Source of the DNA: Treponema denticola
Lineage (GTDB): Bacteria; Spirochaetota; Spirochaetia; Treponematales; Treponemataceae
Direction: 5' to 3'
DNA length: 64,000 bases
Assembly: GCF_024400535.1 (NCBI RefSeq)
Contig: NZ_CP038800.1
Coordinates: 310,001-374,000, forward strand
Below the pieces are notes generated by a model. It had not been told where the DNA came from. It saw only the letters and a program-made list of their open reading frames with translations, and searched no databases. A program made the position numbers and the translations under genes. Positions 53,047 through 60,989 of the stretch are shown in pieces; the stretch's first letter is position 1; each line of letters starts with the position of its first letter.

Positions 53047-53712
53047 ATGTACATAAAACCTGAAGATCGGCGTGAAAAATCGAATGCAAAAATAAAGGGA
53101 ATGGGCATTGCCTGTATGGAAGAACTACCTTTGCGGGAATCATCAAAAGAGTCGAAGCTTAAAAGCCTTGAAGAAATCTGCGACAGAGCCATCGCATGTC
53201 TTTTGTCGATTCAGTTGGCTGAAGATATTCATAATGAGCAAGGGTATGAAGAATCGAAGGAGCTTTTTTTAAGTTTGCTTGAAAAATATGAAGTATCGGA
53301 CTGCCTTTTGGAAAAAGAAAAACGGCTTTTTGATGGAACATACAGCGAACAGGATGTCATCGATGTCTGTTGGACTTATGAAGCTTATTGGTCGCTTCTG
53401 TGGGCTTTGGGCCTGGTTGAAGATATTTCATATCCGAATGACATCTGTGATGTGGAGAGAGCGATAAAGCTGGTCGGCGACACCGATGGAAAAACTGCGT
53501 TTAAAGCACAATGTAAGTTACGCGGGATAGAGGAAATACTTGATATGCTTGATCTTCACTATCGTTACCACTGGGCAACGGAAGAAAAGCGGCTCCGCCC
53601 CGAAACGGAAATCAAAGACTTAAATCCCGATGTTTTAATGGAACGAAGGCGCGGACTTGAATGGCTTATTTCCGAAGAAAGCGATTGGTTCGATATTTCG
53701 ATGGATACGTAG
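53047..53712 (+). CDS. DUF4272 family protein
   Basis: 221 residues, wholly helical and charged. The N-terminal MYIKPEDRREKSNAKIKGMGIACMEELP and the middle QDVIDVCWTYEAYWSLLWALGLVEDISYPNDICD are the DUF4272 signature. The C terminus has LDLHYRYHWATEEKRLRPETEIKDLNPDVLMERRRGLEWLI. Members occur next to toxin and immunity genes. AAAGGAG before ATG. Divergent from the carboxylesterase gene and convergent with the DUF4241 gene. Confidence 0.85.
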   Translation: MYIKPEDRREKSNAKIKGMGIACMEELPLRESSKESKLKSLEEICDRAIACLLSIQLAEDIHNEQGYEESKELFLSLLEKYEVSDCLLEKEKRLFDGTYSEQDVIDVCWTYEAYWSLLWALGLVEDISYPNDICDVERAIKLVGDTDGKTAFKAQCKLRGIEEILDMLDLHYRYHWATEEKRLRPETEIKDLNPDVLMERRRGLEWLISEESDWFDISMDT

Positions 53713-53735
53713 TCCTTTTTACTGCATCGCTATTT

Positions 53736-54449
53736 TTATCTGACGAAAATATATTCGATGACAAGCTCACAGATGGCATCGTTTTTATCGTAGCCGAAAT
53801 ATACCGGATATTTTCCGTCACCGAAACCGCTTTGTATCATGGGAACGGTCAAGTCCGTTCCTTCTAAAGGATAGTTAATCCAGTCCCCGCCGTCGCGTTG
53901 AAAGCGTGGATTTGCGGAATAACTCTTTTCAAATTCTTTTGCAAAATAATCGTCGTATATATTTTTGTCGGGGTTTTCATTTACCCAACGGCTTTCAAAA
54001 TCGCAATAGGCATCCCGTGCTTTTACATCGACAACCGTTGCAAGTCCTGCATCGACATTAAACCCGAAAAAACTTTCTTCATCGACGTCATCCAAATCTT
54101 CATTACCAATCAAGGCTTCACGATACACGGCAGCCTTTTCATCGGAGAACCTTACCCGTGTTGCAACATACCGGTAATGGTCTTCTTCTATTTCGGCAAC
54201 TAAAGTTTCTAATGGAAAAATTCCTGTAGGTACTTTTTGCAGATACGGCTCCTCGTTTTTGTCAAGGTAGACAAGCGGATCACGCACCAGAATATTTCCC
54301 GTAGGAAAATGCACGGTTCCCATCGGCAATATAAATAACTTTTTCCCCTGTACTTCATCTTGAGAAAACAAGTTACCGTAATGCACAGGAGACTTAAGCA
54401 GCTCCTTCACTTTTTCATATTTTTCAACCCATTCTTTTTCCGGTATCAT
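53736..54449 (-). CDS. DUF4241 family protein
   Basis: 237 residues from ATG 54449 (GGAGGTCTATACG before it). KLFILPMGTVHFPTGNILVRDPLVYL, the Gly/Asp-rich FGFNVDAGLATVVDVKARDAY and GGDWINYPLEGTDLTVPMIQSGFGDGKYPVYFGYDKN are the DUF4241 signature. These proteins occur in immunity-type clusters. No signal peptide. Read in the opposite direction to its neighbours, so it was probably inserted as a unit. Confidence 0.85.
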   Translation of the reverse strand: MIPEKEWVEKYEKVKELLKSPVHYGNLFSQDEVQGKKLFILPMGTVHFPTGNILVRDPLVYLDKNEEPYLQKVPTGIFPLETLVAEIEEDHYRYVATRVRFSDEKAAVYREALIGNEDLDDVDEESFFGFNVDAGLATVVDVKARDAYCDFESRWVNENPDKNIYDDYFAKEFEKSYSANPRFQRDGGDWINYPLEGTDLTVPMIQSGFGDGKYPVYFGYDKNDAICELVIEYIFVR

Positions 54450-54558
54450 CGTATAGACCTCCATATAGTCATTGAATAGTATAATATTTATCATTATATG
54501 TCTATAGAAAAAAGTCTAATCTTTTGATATACTGAATAGATGGATGGGAGGTTAAACT

Positions 54559-55014
54559 ATGAAAAAAATAGAACATAAATACTTCGGTCAGTTGAATCTT
54601 GCAACAACAGATGATGTGGAAGTAATTTGGGAAAAAGAGATTCAGGGGATAGACACATGGCTTTGGCTCGGCAAAAATGTAGAACCGTCTACCGGCATAC
54701 TCGACCTTTATGCACAGTTTCTTGCGAATATAGACAATAAAATAAAAGATGCAAGAAAAGTGCTGATAACATATTTAAAAGATGACAGTTACTATATCGA
54801 CTTTCATATTGAAGAATGCGGACTGGAAGATTTGCCGAGCGATATTACCGAGTTTGTAAGTAAAATGACGGTAACGAATGTAGACTTATGGATTGACAGT
54901 GAACAGCCGCACATCGCAATGGATTTTATGATTGCACCTGATGAAAGCGATGAAATACTCTGCGTAAAATTCGGTGAAGATGCAAAGATCATATCCATTG
55001 ATTGGGAAAGTTAG
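54559..55014 (+). CDS. DUF2004-like immunity-type protein
   Basis: 151 residues. HKYFGQLNLATTDDVEVIWEKEIQGIDTWLWLG and IEECGLEDLPSDITEFVSKM resemble the small DUF2004/DUF6985-type proteins. The C terminus ends EILCVKFGEDAKIISIDWES. Acidic, no signal peptide. GGGAGG before ATG. The domain label is from pattern only and less certain than for the neighbours. Confidence 0.65.
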   Translation: MKKIEHKYFGQLNLATTDDVEVIWEKEIQGIDTWLWLGKNVEPSTGILDLYAQFLANIDNKIKDARKVLITYLKDDSYYIDFHIEECGLEDLPSDITEFVSKMTVTNVDLWIDSEQPHIAMDFMIAPDESDEILCVKFGEDAKIISIDWES

Positions 55015-55044
55015 CAGTAGGAAATATCAATGTAAAAAATTTTT

Positions 55045-55165
55045 TATTCGTGCGGAGGGTTTAATACCCCGACGCTTGCGTCGTAACAAAGGGTATTAAA
55101 GCCGACTGCAACCACCTTATGAGAACAACATACCCCGACGCTCGCGTCGGGGTTGTTGATTCGTG
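55045..55165. repeat. repeat family B, copy 3 (full length)
   Basis: Opens TTATTCGTGCGGAGGG. A first hairpin has arms TTTAATACCC/GGGTATTAAA with CGACGC-TT-GCGTCG inside. A second has CCCCGACGC/GCGTCGGGG with outer CAAC/GTTG. It closes GTTGTTGATTCGTGCCCCTGC. Copies 1 and 2 share its ends. The same kind of end, ATCAACAGCCCCGAT, occurs at the 3' end of the next gene (55965). Confidence 0.7.
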
Positions 55166-55207
55166 CCCCTGCAAAATCAAATATGGAGGTTTGTAGTAGA
55201 AGTCATT

Positions 55208-55979
55208 ATGGAAACGAATAATATAATAAACGGGCTAAAACATTTATCTGAAGGACTATTCCTACCCGAAGAATGGATTGATTGGTGGAAACAAAATGAA
55301 AAATTTGCAAAACAATTTTTTGTCGCCGCGGTGGTATTTAAAGATAAAACCTAAGATGTCACAAGGTTTAATGGGTGCCGCACTAATATCTCAAAATGCG
55401 GCTCGTGAATACTTAAAATCTATAAATCAATCTTATAACGAAAATTCACAAGTCAATTATATGGAAGGATGGAGAAAGCAAATAGATGATATCTCCTTGA
55501 ACTGTGACAAAGTTGCTATTATTGATTTTGACTTGAAATTTACCAAATTGAAGCAAGGTTACCCTAACTTGTTTGCCGTAATAAAAAAACACTTATTGAA
55601 AAGTGATGTTGTGGAAAATAATTTAACCGAAGAAAAATTAACCTCATCATTCTTTTATAAATTATTGCATAGTGATGTGATTACATTTTTTTATTGTATT
55701 TCGCAATTAAAAATGGAAGGTATTCTTATTGATTTTGATATGTTAGAATTACGGGAGGAATATATTAAAATTGGGGAATTGTGGTTGAATAGTGATGGGG
55801 ATGAGTTATATATCAGACCATATGAAGCTTCTGTATATTGTCATGATATAGGGAAAAATCAAATACATATTATAAATAAATCATTTAACTTATTTATTGA
55901 AAATGATTTGAGCCGTTTTGTCTATGAAAATGCATTGCCTAATACTTTTTCAGGTTTTTCAAATCAACAGCCCCGATAA
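55208..55979 (+). pseudogene. immunity-type gene, one-base frameshift in a T run
   Basis: ATG 55208 reads METNNIINGLKHLSEG, LPEEWIDWWKQNEKFAKQF and then stops at 55354. Removing one T from the six at 55316-55321 gives FLSPRWYLKIKPKMSQGLMGAAL and restores the frame to 55979. The rebuilt protein has 256 residues. I do not recognise its family, but it is of immunity-gene size and type. The C-terminal SNQQPR comes from a partial family-B repeat. Confidence 0.7.
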
Positions 55980-56015
55980 AAAATTAAACCATTATTTTTA
56001 AGGAAAGAACGAACT

Positions 56016-56810
56016 GTGATTTATGTTAAATTCTATAGCAAAACTAAAGATTGTTTTTTAGAGGACATCAACAGAAAACCAAGTGCCGAGATTGAAAAAA
56101 TGATAAACCGGGAAGCTGACATTATCTATCAATCTCCTCATACAAATAAGATTATTTGGGCTGCAAAACGGCTGGACGAAAATTGTGTACGCATAATGGT
56201 ATTCGATAAAGCTGCAAACAAAATTGCTTCTATAAAAATGGAAGATGAATTGAGCGATTCAGATATAGCTTTTACAAGTTTAAATGAAGAAAATCGTATA
56301 ATAGTATCCTTTGCAGCGGGACAGGACGGCTCCCAAGATTATTGCATAGAATTAACTCAAAATGAGCTGAAAATAATATATAAGTTTCCTAAAAACTTAT
56401 TGTATATGTTTAGCTTCGATAAGTATGCTTTGCTTGCTGATTTTTACAATTCAGCTTTTTTTAAAATTTTTTCCTCGGATTTTACACCGATTGCTGAAAA
56501 GACATATTCTTTATTTAAAGAAGATTCATTATCCAATGTACAGAAAATCAATGATAGTTTCGGAATATTTTGTACCACTGAAGGGAAATGCTATGTATTT
56601 AATTTATCCGCACTTGAATTAATTGATGAGCTTATTATTGATTGTAAAATAGATGATTTAGAAAAAAATTGGACTCTGAATGCGTTATTTCAAACAAGGG
56701 ATGAGATGATATTCCAATATCGCAATTATAAAAATGGGAAAGAAAGCATTGAATGGATCAGCGTAGATAAATTATATTTGGATAGGATTATCAAAGAACA
56801 AATACTATGA
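56016..56810 (+). CDS. hypothetical protein, possible beta-propeller
   Basis: 264 residues from GTG 56016 after AAGGAAAG. Successive four-strand-like units (IYQSPHTNKIIWAAKRLDENCVRIMVFD, AFTSLNEENRIIVSFAAGQ, QKINDSFGIFCTTEGKCYVFN) suggest a small beta-propeller of the WD/PQQ type. No signal peptide and no catalytic motif. It is part of the plus-strand group of small island genes (55208-58589). Family not recognised. Confidence 0.6.
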   Translation: MIYVKFYSKTKDCFLEDINRKPSAEIEKMINREADIIYQSPHTNKIIWAAKRLDENCVRIMVFDKAANKIASIKMEDELSDSDIAFTSLNEENRIIVSFAAGQDGSQDYCIELTQNELKIIYKFPKNLLYMFSFDKYALLADFYNSAFFKIFSSDFTPIAEKTYSLFKEDSLSNVQKINDSFGIFCTTEGKCYVFNLSALELIDELIIDCKIDDLEKNWTLNALFQTRDEMIFQYRNYKNGKESIEWISVDKLYLDRIIKEQIL

Positions 56811-56834
56811 TATAATTAAAAAAGGATAAATATT

Positions 56835-56870
56835 ATGAAGTTAGAAGAAATAGGTATGAGTGAGCTATGA
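56835..56870 (+). other. 11-codon leader or remnant ORF
   Basis: MKLEEIGMSEL with an AAGGATAA ribosome site, stopping in ATGA overlap with the next gene. It may be a truncated immunity-gene start or a translational leader that couples the downstream membrane protein gene. Confidence 0.4.
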
Positions 56871-57364
56871 ATAAAATTGTAACTACAACAGTAATGGTAA
56901 TTTTTACAGCCGATATAGTGTTAATCACAAGATTTTTCACACTGATAAAACAAAGAAGATATAATGATTCAGCTCCTCTTTGGGGCGGACTTCCCGATTT
57001 GTTTCCGAAAATTGAAAATAAATATCTTAAAACTTTTTTGAACTACATCATGCTAAATATTGCGGTGTATATCATCGGGTACTATTTCCCAAAGACAGGA
57101 GTTTTTACCGGAACTCTTAAATTTTCTTTTGATATTGTTATCGAGGGGTATAGATTTTTAGTATCGTTTATAATAACGAATTTGTTTTTAGCTATTAGTC
57201 AGCTCACAAGAAAAATAAAAATTTTTCAACAAAATACAATTTCGGTTAAAGTATACTACATTGAACTTATCATCATTCCCATTATTGTTATTTTTTCTCT
57301 TTATTTTTTTGACAGCGTTTTCAAAGTGTTTACAAAGTATTATTTTGAATTGTCTATGGAGTAA
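56867..57364 (+). CDS. small integral membrane protein of unknown function
   Basis: 165 residues with four transmembrane helices (VTTTVMVIFTADIVLITRFF, NYIMLNIAVYIIGYYFP, VSFIITNLFLAISQL, ELIIIPIIVIFSLYFF). Its start overlaps a tiny upstream ORF and its stop is 4 bases before the next gene. Membrane immunity proteins of this type are known in bacteriocin and toxin systems, but nothing here proves such a role. Confidence 0.6.
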   Translation: MNKIVTTTVMVIFTADIVLITRFFTLIKQRRYNDSAPLWGGLPDLFPKIENKYLKTFLNYIMLNIAVYIIGYYFPKTGVFTGTLKFSFDIVIEGYRFLVSFIITNLFLAISQLTRKIKIFQQNTISVKVYYIELIIIPIIVIFSLYFFDSVFKVFTKYYFELSME

Positions 57365-57368
57365 CGAT

Positions 57369-58103
57369 ATGACAAAGTATTCAAAAGAAGCATTAGATGA
57401 AGCATTGCTGCAAGCGCAAAGCAACGATATTAGCATGAAAACAAAAGGAATAAAGTTTTTAAGACAAGCCTCTTGTTTGGAAACAGGTACGAAGAATACC
57501 TATCCGATAAGAGATTGGTTTTCTGAAACTACAAATTACACAAAGCTTTTTAAAATAGTAAAATCAGAAAAAGATCCGAAACTGTTATGGGAATATTTAT
57601 TTTTGATTAAAACATATTGTGAGCGTTATATTGATTTAGCTTATTTGGTAAAAGATTCTCAAAACTTTATCTCAAAAAAAGAAAACACAGAATTCAAAAT
57701 AAAGGCTTGTGAGCTCGGAGAATTATTTTTAGTGCATCAGGATGCCTCTGTACGGCAAGCTGCAGCAAGCCTGCTTTGGTATTTAAAGAAAACTTCCGAA
57801 GTTTGGTCTGTAATCATAGAGCTTATGCAGAAAAAACGGGATTATATAACACTTTCTCATATCGGCATAATGATTAGCAATTGTTATTCACTTTTGAATG
57901 ATGATAAAATTATTACAGACTATTTTGGGAATGCTGTGGTGAAAGAAAATCTTATTTCACTAACGGATGCAGAAGCTTTAAAAGAAGCCGTATCATTTTC
58001 ATTGGGAAAAACTCCTAAGGCTGCAAAAAAAGCCGGTTTTAATTCCGTATCTGAAACACTGGACAATATAATTACAGCACTTACAAAAACGGTAAAAAAA
58101 TGA
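57369..58103 (+). CDS. helical-repeat (HEAT-like) protein, immunity-island member
   Basis: 244 residues from ATG 57369; the frame is open upstream but GGAGTAACG marks this start. All helical with a regular rhythm (KEALDEALLQAQSNDI, LGELFLVHQDASVRQAAASLLWYLKK, HIGIMISNCYSLLNDDK), typical of ARM/HEAT repeats. A VRQAAASLLW motif is very HEAT-like. No signal peptide. Small HEAT proteins occur as immunity proteins. Cotranscribed with 56867. Confidence 0.65.
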   Translation: MTKYSKEALDEALLQAQSNDISMKTKGIKFLRQASCLETGTKNTYPIRDWFSETTNYTKLFKIVKSEKDPKLLWEYLFLIKTYCERYIDLAYLVKDSQNFISKKENTEFKIKACELGELFLVHQDASVRQAAASLLWYLKKTSEVWSVIIELMQKKRDYITLSHIGIMISNCYSLLNDDKIITDYFGNAVVKENLISLTDAEALKEAVSFSLGKTPKAAKKAGFNSVSETLDNIITALTKTVKK

Positions 58104-58124
58104 TAAAATAAATATAAGGAGGTG

Positions 58125-58280
58125 CGATAAACAGTTCGGCAGAAATTCAGCCTCACTGTTTATCTTCGAGTTTGCCTTTCAGGCAAACATCGTATTATTA
58201 TATATGTGTGCTTTTCGGCACACATTTGAAAAAACTCTTTTCAGGATTTAATAATCCTTGCAAAAAGTTTTTATAGGGGT
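58125..58280 (+). repeat. dispersed multi-hairpin element, copy 2
   Basis: Hairpin 0 has arms TAAACAGT/ACTGTTTA with GGC/GCC inside (about 58129-58163). The core is CGAGTTTGCC ... GGCAAACATCG (58167-58192). Hairpin 2 is TGTGTGC/GGCACACA (58203-58223). Bipartite hairpin 3 has outer arms AAAAACT/AGTTTTT and inner AGGATT/AATCCT around TAAT. It ends just before the ribosome site of the TPR gene. Confidence 0.7.
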
Positions 58281-58286
58281 AAAAAG

Positions 58287-58589
58287 ATGAATGGAGAATT
58301 ATATCTAAAAAAGGGTCTTCTTCAACTAGATAAAAAATTGTATGATGAAGCATTGGAGACTTTGAATAAGGTAATCGAACTCGATGATGATCTTGCCAGT
58401 GTTACATCTGCGAAATGTATTTTAGGTGAATATTATTTTATTCATCAAAACTATGAAAAAGCAAAAGAATTTTTATCATGGATTTGTGATAGACAAGATG
58501 AACTTGAAGAAGAGTTTGACGATTTACTTTCAGAAGAAATTGATACCGCGTCTGTGCTGATGGAGCTGATTGAAAAATATAAGCTGTAA
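58287..58589 (+). CDS. small tetratricopeptide-like protein
   Basis: 100 residues. GELYLKKGLLQLDKKLYDEALETLNKVIELDDD and CILGEYYFIHQNYEKAKEFL form two TPR-like helix pairs, and the rest is a charged helix. Such short TPR proteins also act in protein-protein contacts of immunity systems. It follows the hairpin element directly and precedes the Bro-N gene by 29 bases. Confidence 0.75.
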   Translation: MNGELYLKKGLLQLDKKLYDEALETLNKVIELDDDLASVTSAKCILGEYYFIHQNYEKAKEFLSWICDRQDELEEEFDDLLSEEIDTASVLMELIEKYKL

Positions 58590-58618
58590 AAGCGGCGGAT
58601 GCTAAGGAGGACGATATC

Positions 58619-59467
58619 GTGGATAACGAAGTAAAGTTATTTGAAGATAATAAAATACGCTCCGTTTGGGATAACGAAAAAGAAGAGTGGTATTTTAGTG
58701 TTGTGGATGTTGTGGGAGCCTTAACGGACAGCCCTAATCCCAATAATTATTGGAAAGTTTTAAAAAAAAGGTTGAAAGATGAAGGAAATGAGTTGGTTAC
58801 AATCTGTAACCAACTGAAAATGAAATCTCCCAAAGATGGGAAAATGTATAAAACCGATACAGCCGATATGCAAGGCATATTTAGGATTATACAATCTATT
58901 CCGTCACCTAAGGCAGAGCCCTTTAAGATGTGGCTCGCCGAGGTGGGAAAAGAAAGAGTTGATGAAATCATAGATCCGGAATTGACAATTGATAGAGCTT
59001 TAGAAACCTATCTTAAAAAAGGCTATACTAGGGAATGGATAAATCAGCGCCTGCAAGCTATTCAGGTAAGAAAGGAACTTACCGATACATGGCAAGACCA
59101 TGGCGTAAAAGAAGGCAGGGAATATGCTATTTTGACAAACGAAATATCTAAAGCATGGAGCGGTATGACCGTTAGACAATATAAGGATTTTAAGAACCTC
59201 AAAAAAGAAAGCCTAAGAGACAATATGTCGACACTTGAGCTTGTTCTTAATATGCTTGCAGAGGCTACCGTTACTGAATTAACCAATACTACTAATCCTA
59301 AGGGGCTTGAAGAAAATAAAAAAACGGCACGGCGCGGCGGAAGCATCGCAGGAAATACACGAAAAGAAATAGAAAAAGAAACCGGAAAACCCGTAATTAA
59401 TTCAAAAAACGCAATAGATTTTTCACGCCTTATAGACGGCGTGGTAAAAGATAAAACTAAAAATTAA
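58619..59467 (+). CDS. Bro-N domain protein (phage antirepressor-like)
   Basis: 282 residues from GTG 58619 with AAGGAGGACGATATC upstream. The N-terminal Bro-N region (IRSVWDNEKEEWYFSVVDVVGALTDSPNPNNYWKVLKKRL ... ADMQGIFRIIQSIPSPKAEPFKMWLAEVG) covers residues 10-125. The C-terminal part has EGREYAILTNEISKAWSGMTVRQYKDF and a final basic segment TARRGGSIAGNTRKEIEKETGK, a C-terminal domain often found with Bro-N. Bro-N proteins are DNA-binding antirepressors of phages. No other phage gene is nearby. Confidence 0.88.
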   Translation: MDNEVKLFEDNKIRSVWDNEKEEWYFSVVDVVGALTDSPNPNNYWKVLKKRLKDEGNELVTICNQLKMKSPKDGKMYKTDTADMQGIFRIIQSIPSPKAEPFKMWLAEVGKERVDEIIDPELTIDRALETYLKKGYTREWINQRLQAIQVRKELTDTWQDHGVKEGREYAILTNEISKAWSGMTVRQYKDFKNLKKESLRDNMSTLELVLNMLAEATVTELTNTTNPKGLEENKKTARRGGSIAGNTRKEIEKETGKPVINSKNAIDFSRLIDGVVKDKTKN

Positions 59468-59555
59468 ATGAAGAGGTAAAGGCTAGGCCGTTGTACTGCT
59501 TAGTTAGTGTGTAAGTCATGTAACCCGAGATAATAAAAAATGTTTACCTATCAAT

Positions 59556-60974
59556 ATGAAACGATTTTTTTTTATTTTATGCACTTTGTTGTTCAACGCA
59601 AGTCTGCTCCTTGCTAGTCCGGATTTGGCAAAATATTTGGAAAATGATTTGGAACTGCAAAGACTCGCACTGGAAGTAAAAAAAGCAGAACTTTCCTCAC
59701 AGGAAACCTCAATAGACAATGGCTTAAGCGTCAAACTTTCGACAGGTACGGCAACTTTTACGAGTCAAAACAACAGTGTTTCCGTTTCTTTTTCACCGTC
59801 GGTAACGGCCGCTCTGCCAGCCTTATCGAATTTAAAGTTAAATGTTTCTTCTTCAATAAAAATTACCGGCGGGCAAAATAACTCTGACAATACAAAGTTT
59901 TCTCTGTCAGCAGATATTATTTCAGGCAGCGCAATAGAGCGTCGGCTTAAACTTATGAAGGCTGAGCGGACTCTTTTAAGTGCAAAACGAATTCTGCAAA
60001 ACAGAGCTTTGGAAGCTGAAAAGGAATTTTACTCGCAATTAAAGGCTCTCTTTACATGTGAAAACGACATTATTCAGGCACAAAAAACATTGTACGATAA
60101 CACTTTGAAGTTTGAGGAAATAAAGGCGAAAGGCTATTCAAAATCGTCTTCGAATTACCGCCAAGCCGAACTGCAAGTACTTTCCGATAAGCACAATGTT
60201 GAAACAAAAATTCGTTCGCTTGAGCATAACTGTGCTGTTTTTGCGGCAAAATGCGGCTCTAGCTTTGAGCAAGGTCAAAAGGCAACTGATTTTTTGCCCA
60301 ACAGCATTCAATCGGTGGAGGCCGTTGACATTATATCCTTAAAAAAAGAAGACTACAAAAAAATAGAAGAGGCCGAATGGATTCGTTCGTACAATTCTCT
60401 TGCGAGAAAGGCCGATAAAAACTTTACGCTCGGTGCAAATGCAGGTTATACGATACAGAATTCTCGAGCTCTTTCTTCTTCCGGTACAAAGGCTGACACG
60501 GTGGATGCCGGAGTAAGCGCAAGTTTATACGGATTGAGCCTAGATGCAGGTATATCGGTTCCTGTAGAAAAATCAAGTTCGCCTATTTACATACTTTCGG
60601 CAACTGTCGATCTGAACACATTTAGGAAGGCAAAGCTAAGTGCTGAGAAAAAAGAGTATTCACAGCAGCAGGAATTAATTGAGCTGCAATCGGCTTCCGA
60701 CAAATATGATACATCGGTTGTAGAGCAAACACAATCGCTTAACGATATACGTTGGGCAAAACAAACAAACCTTCAAACCTACGATATGTATGTTCAGCTG
60801 GAAAAAGATATGAATGCGTATTTTAAAGCCGGAATCATTACAGAAAGCGAATATTTAACTTCGTACGCGAATAAAGAACTCTACCGCATTCGGCTGCTTA
60901 TCAATGACATCGATTTAATTATTTACAACAATACGACAAAACTGCTGTTTTGCCGAGATGATGAAATCCAATAA
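59556..60974 (+). CDS. TolC-family outer-membrane efflux protein
   Basis: 472 residues. Signal peptide (RFFFILCTLLFNASLLLAS), then long coiled-coil-prone helices (AEKEFYSQLKALFTCENDIIQAQKTLYDNTLKFEEIKAKGYSKSS) and beta segments in two repeats, as in TolC trimers that form the outer-membrane duct. The sequence match is weak, as usual for this family. It is the first gene of the efflux operon with MacA- and MacB-like genes, separated by 15 bases from the adaptor gene. Confidence 0.82.
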   Translation: MKRFFFILCTLLFNASLLLASPDLAKYLENDLELQRLALEVKKAELSSQETSIDNGLSVKLSTGTATFTSQNNSVSVSFSPSVTAALPALSNLKLNVSSSIKITGGQNNSDNTKFSLSADIISGSAIERRLKLMKAERTLLSAKRILQNRALEAEKEFYSQLKALFTCENDIIQAQKTLYDNTLKFEEIKAKGYSKSSSNYRQAELQVLSDKHNVETKIRSLEHNCAVFAAKCGSSFEQGQKATDFLPNSIQSVEAVDIISLKKEDYKKIEEAEWIRSYNSLARKADKNFTLGANAGYTIQNSRALSSSGTKADTVDAGVSASLYGLSLDAGISVPVEKSSSPIYILSATVDLNTFRKAKLSAEKKEYSQQQELIELQSASDKYDTSVVEQTQSLNDIRWAKQTNLQTYDMYVQLEKDMNAYFKAGIITESEYLTSYANKELYRIRLLINDIDLIIYNNTTKLLFCRDDEIQ

Positions 60975-60989
60975 GTAGAGGAATTTATT

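Noticed and set aside
42190-58280. Integron attC array explanation for the island
   Set aside because: Genes run in both directions, consensus core sites (GTTRRRY) were not found in the hairpins, and no integrase gene is in the window. The hairpin architecture leaves the idea open at low weight.
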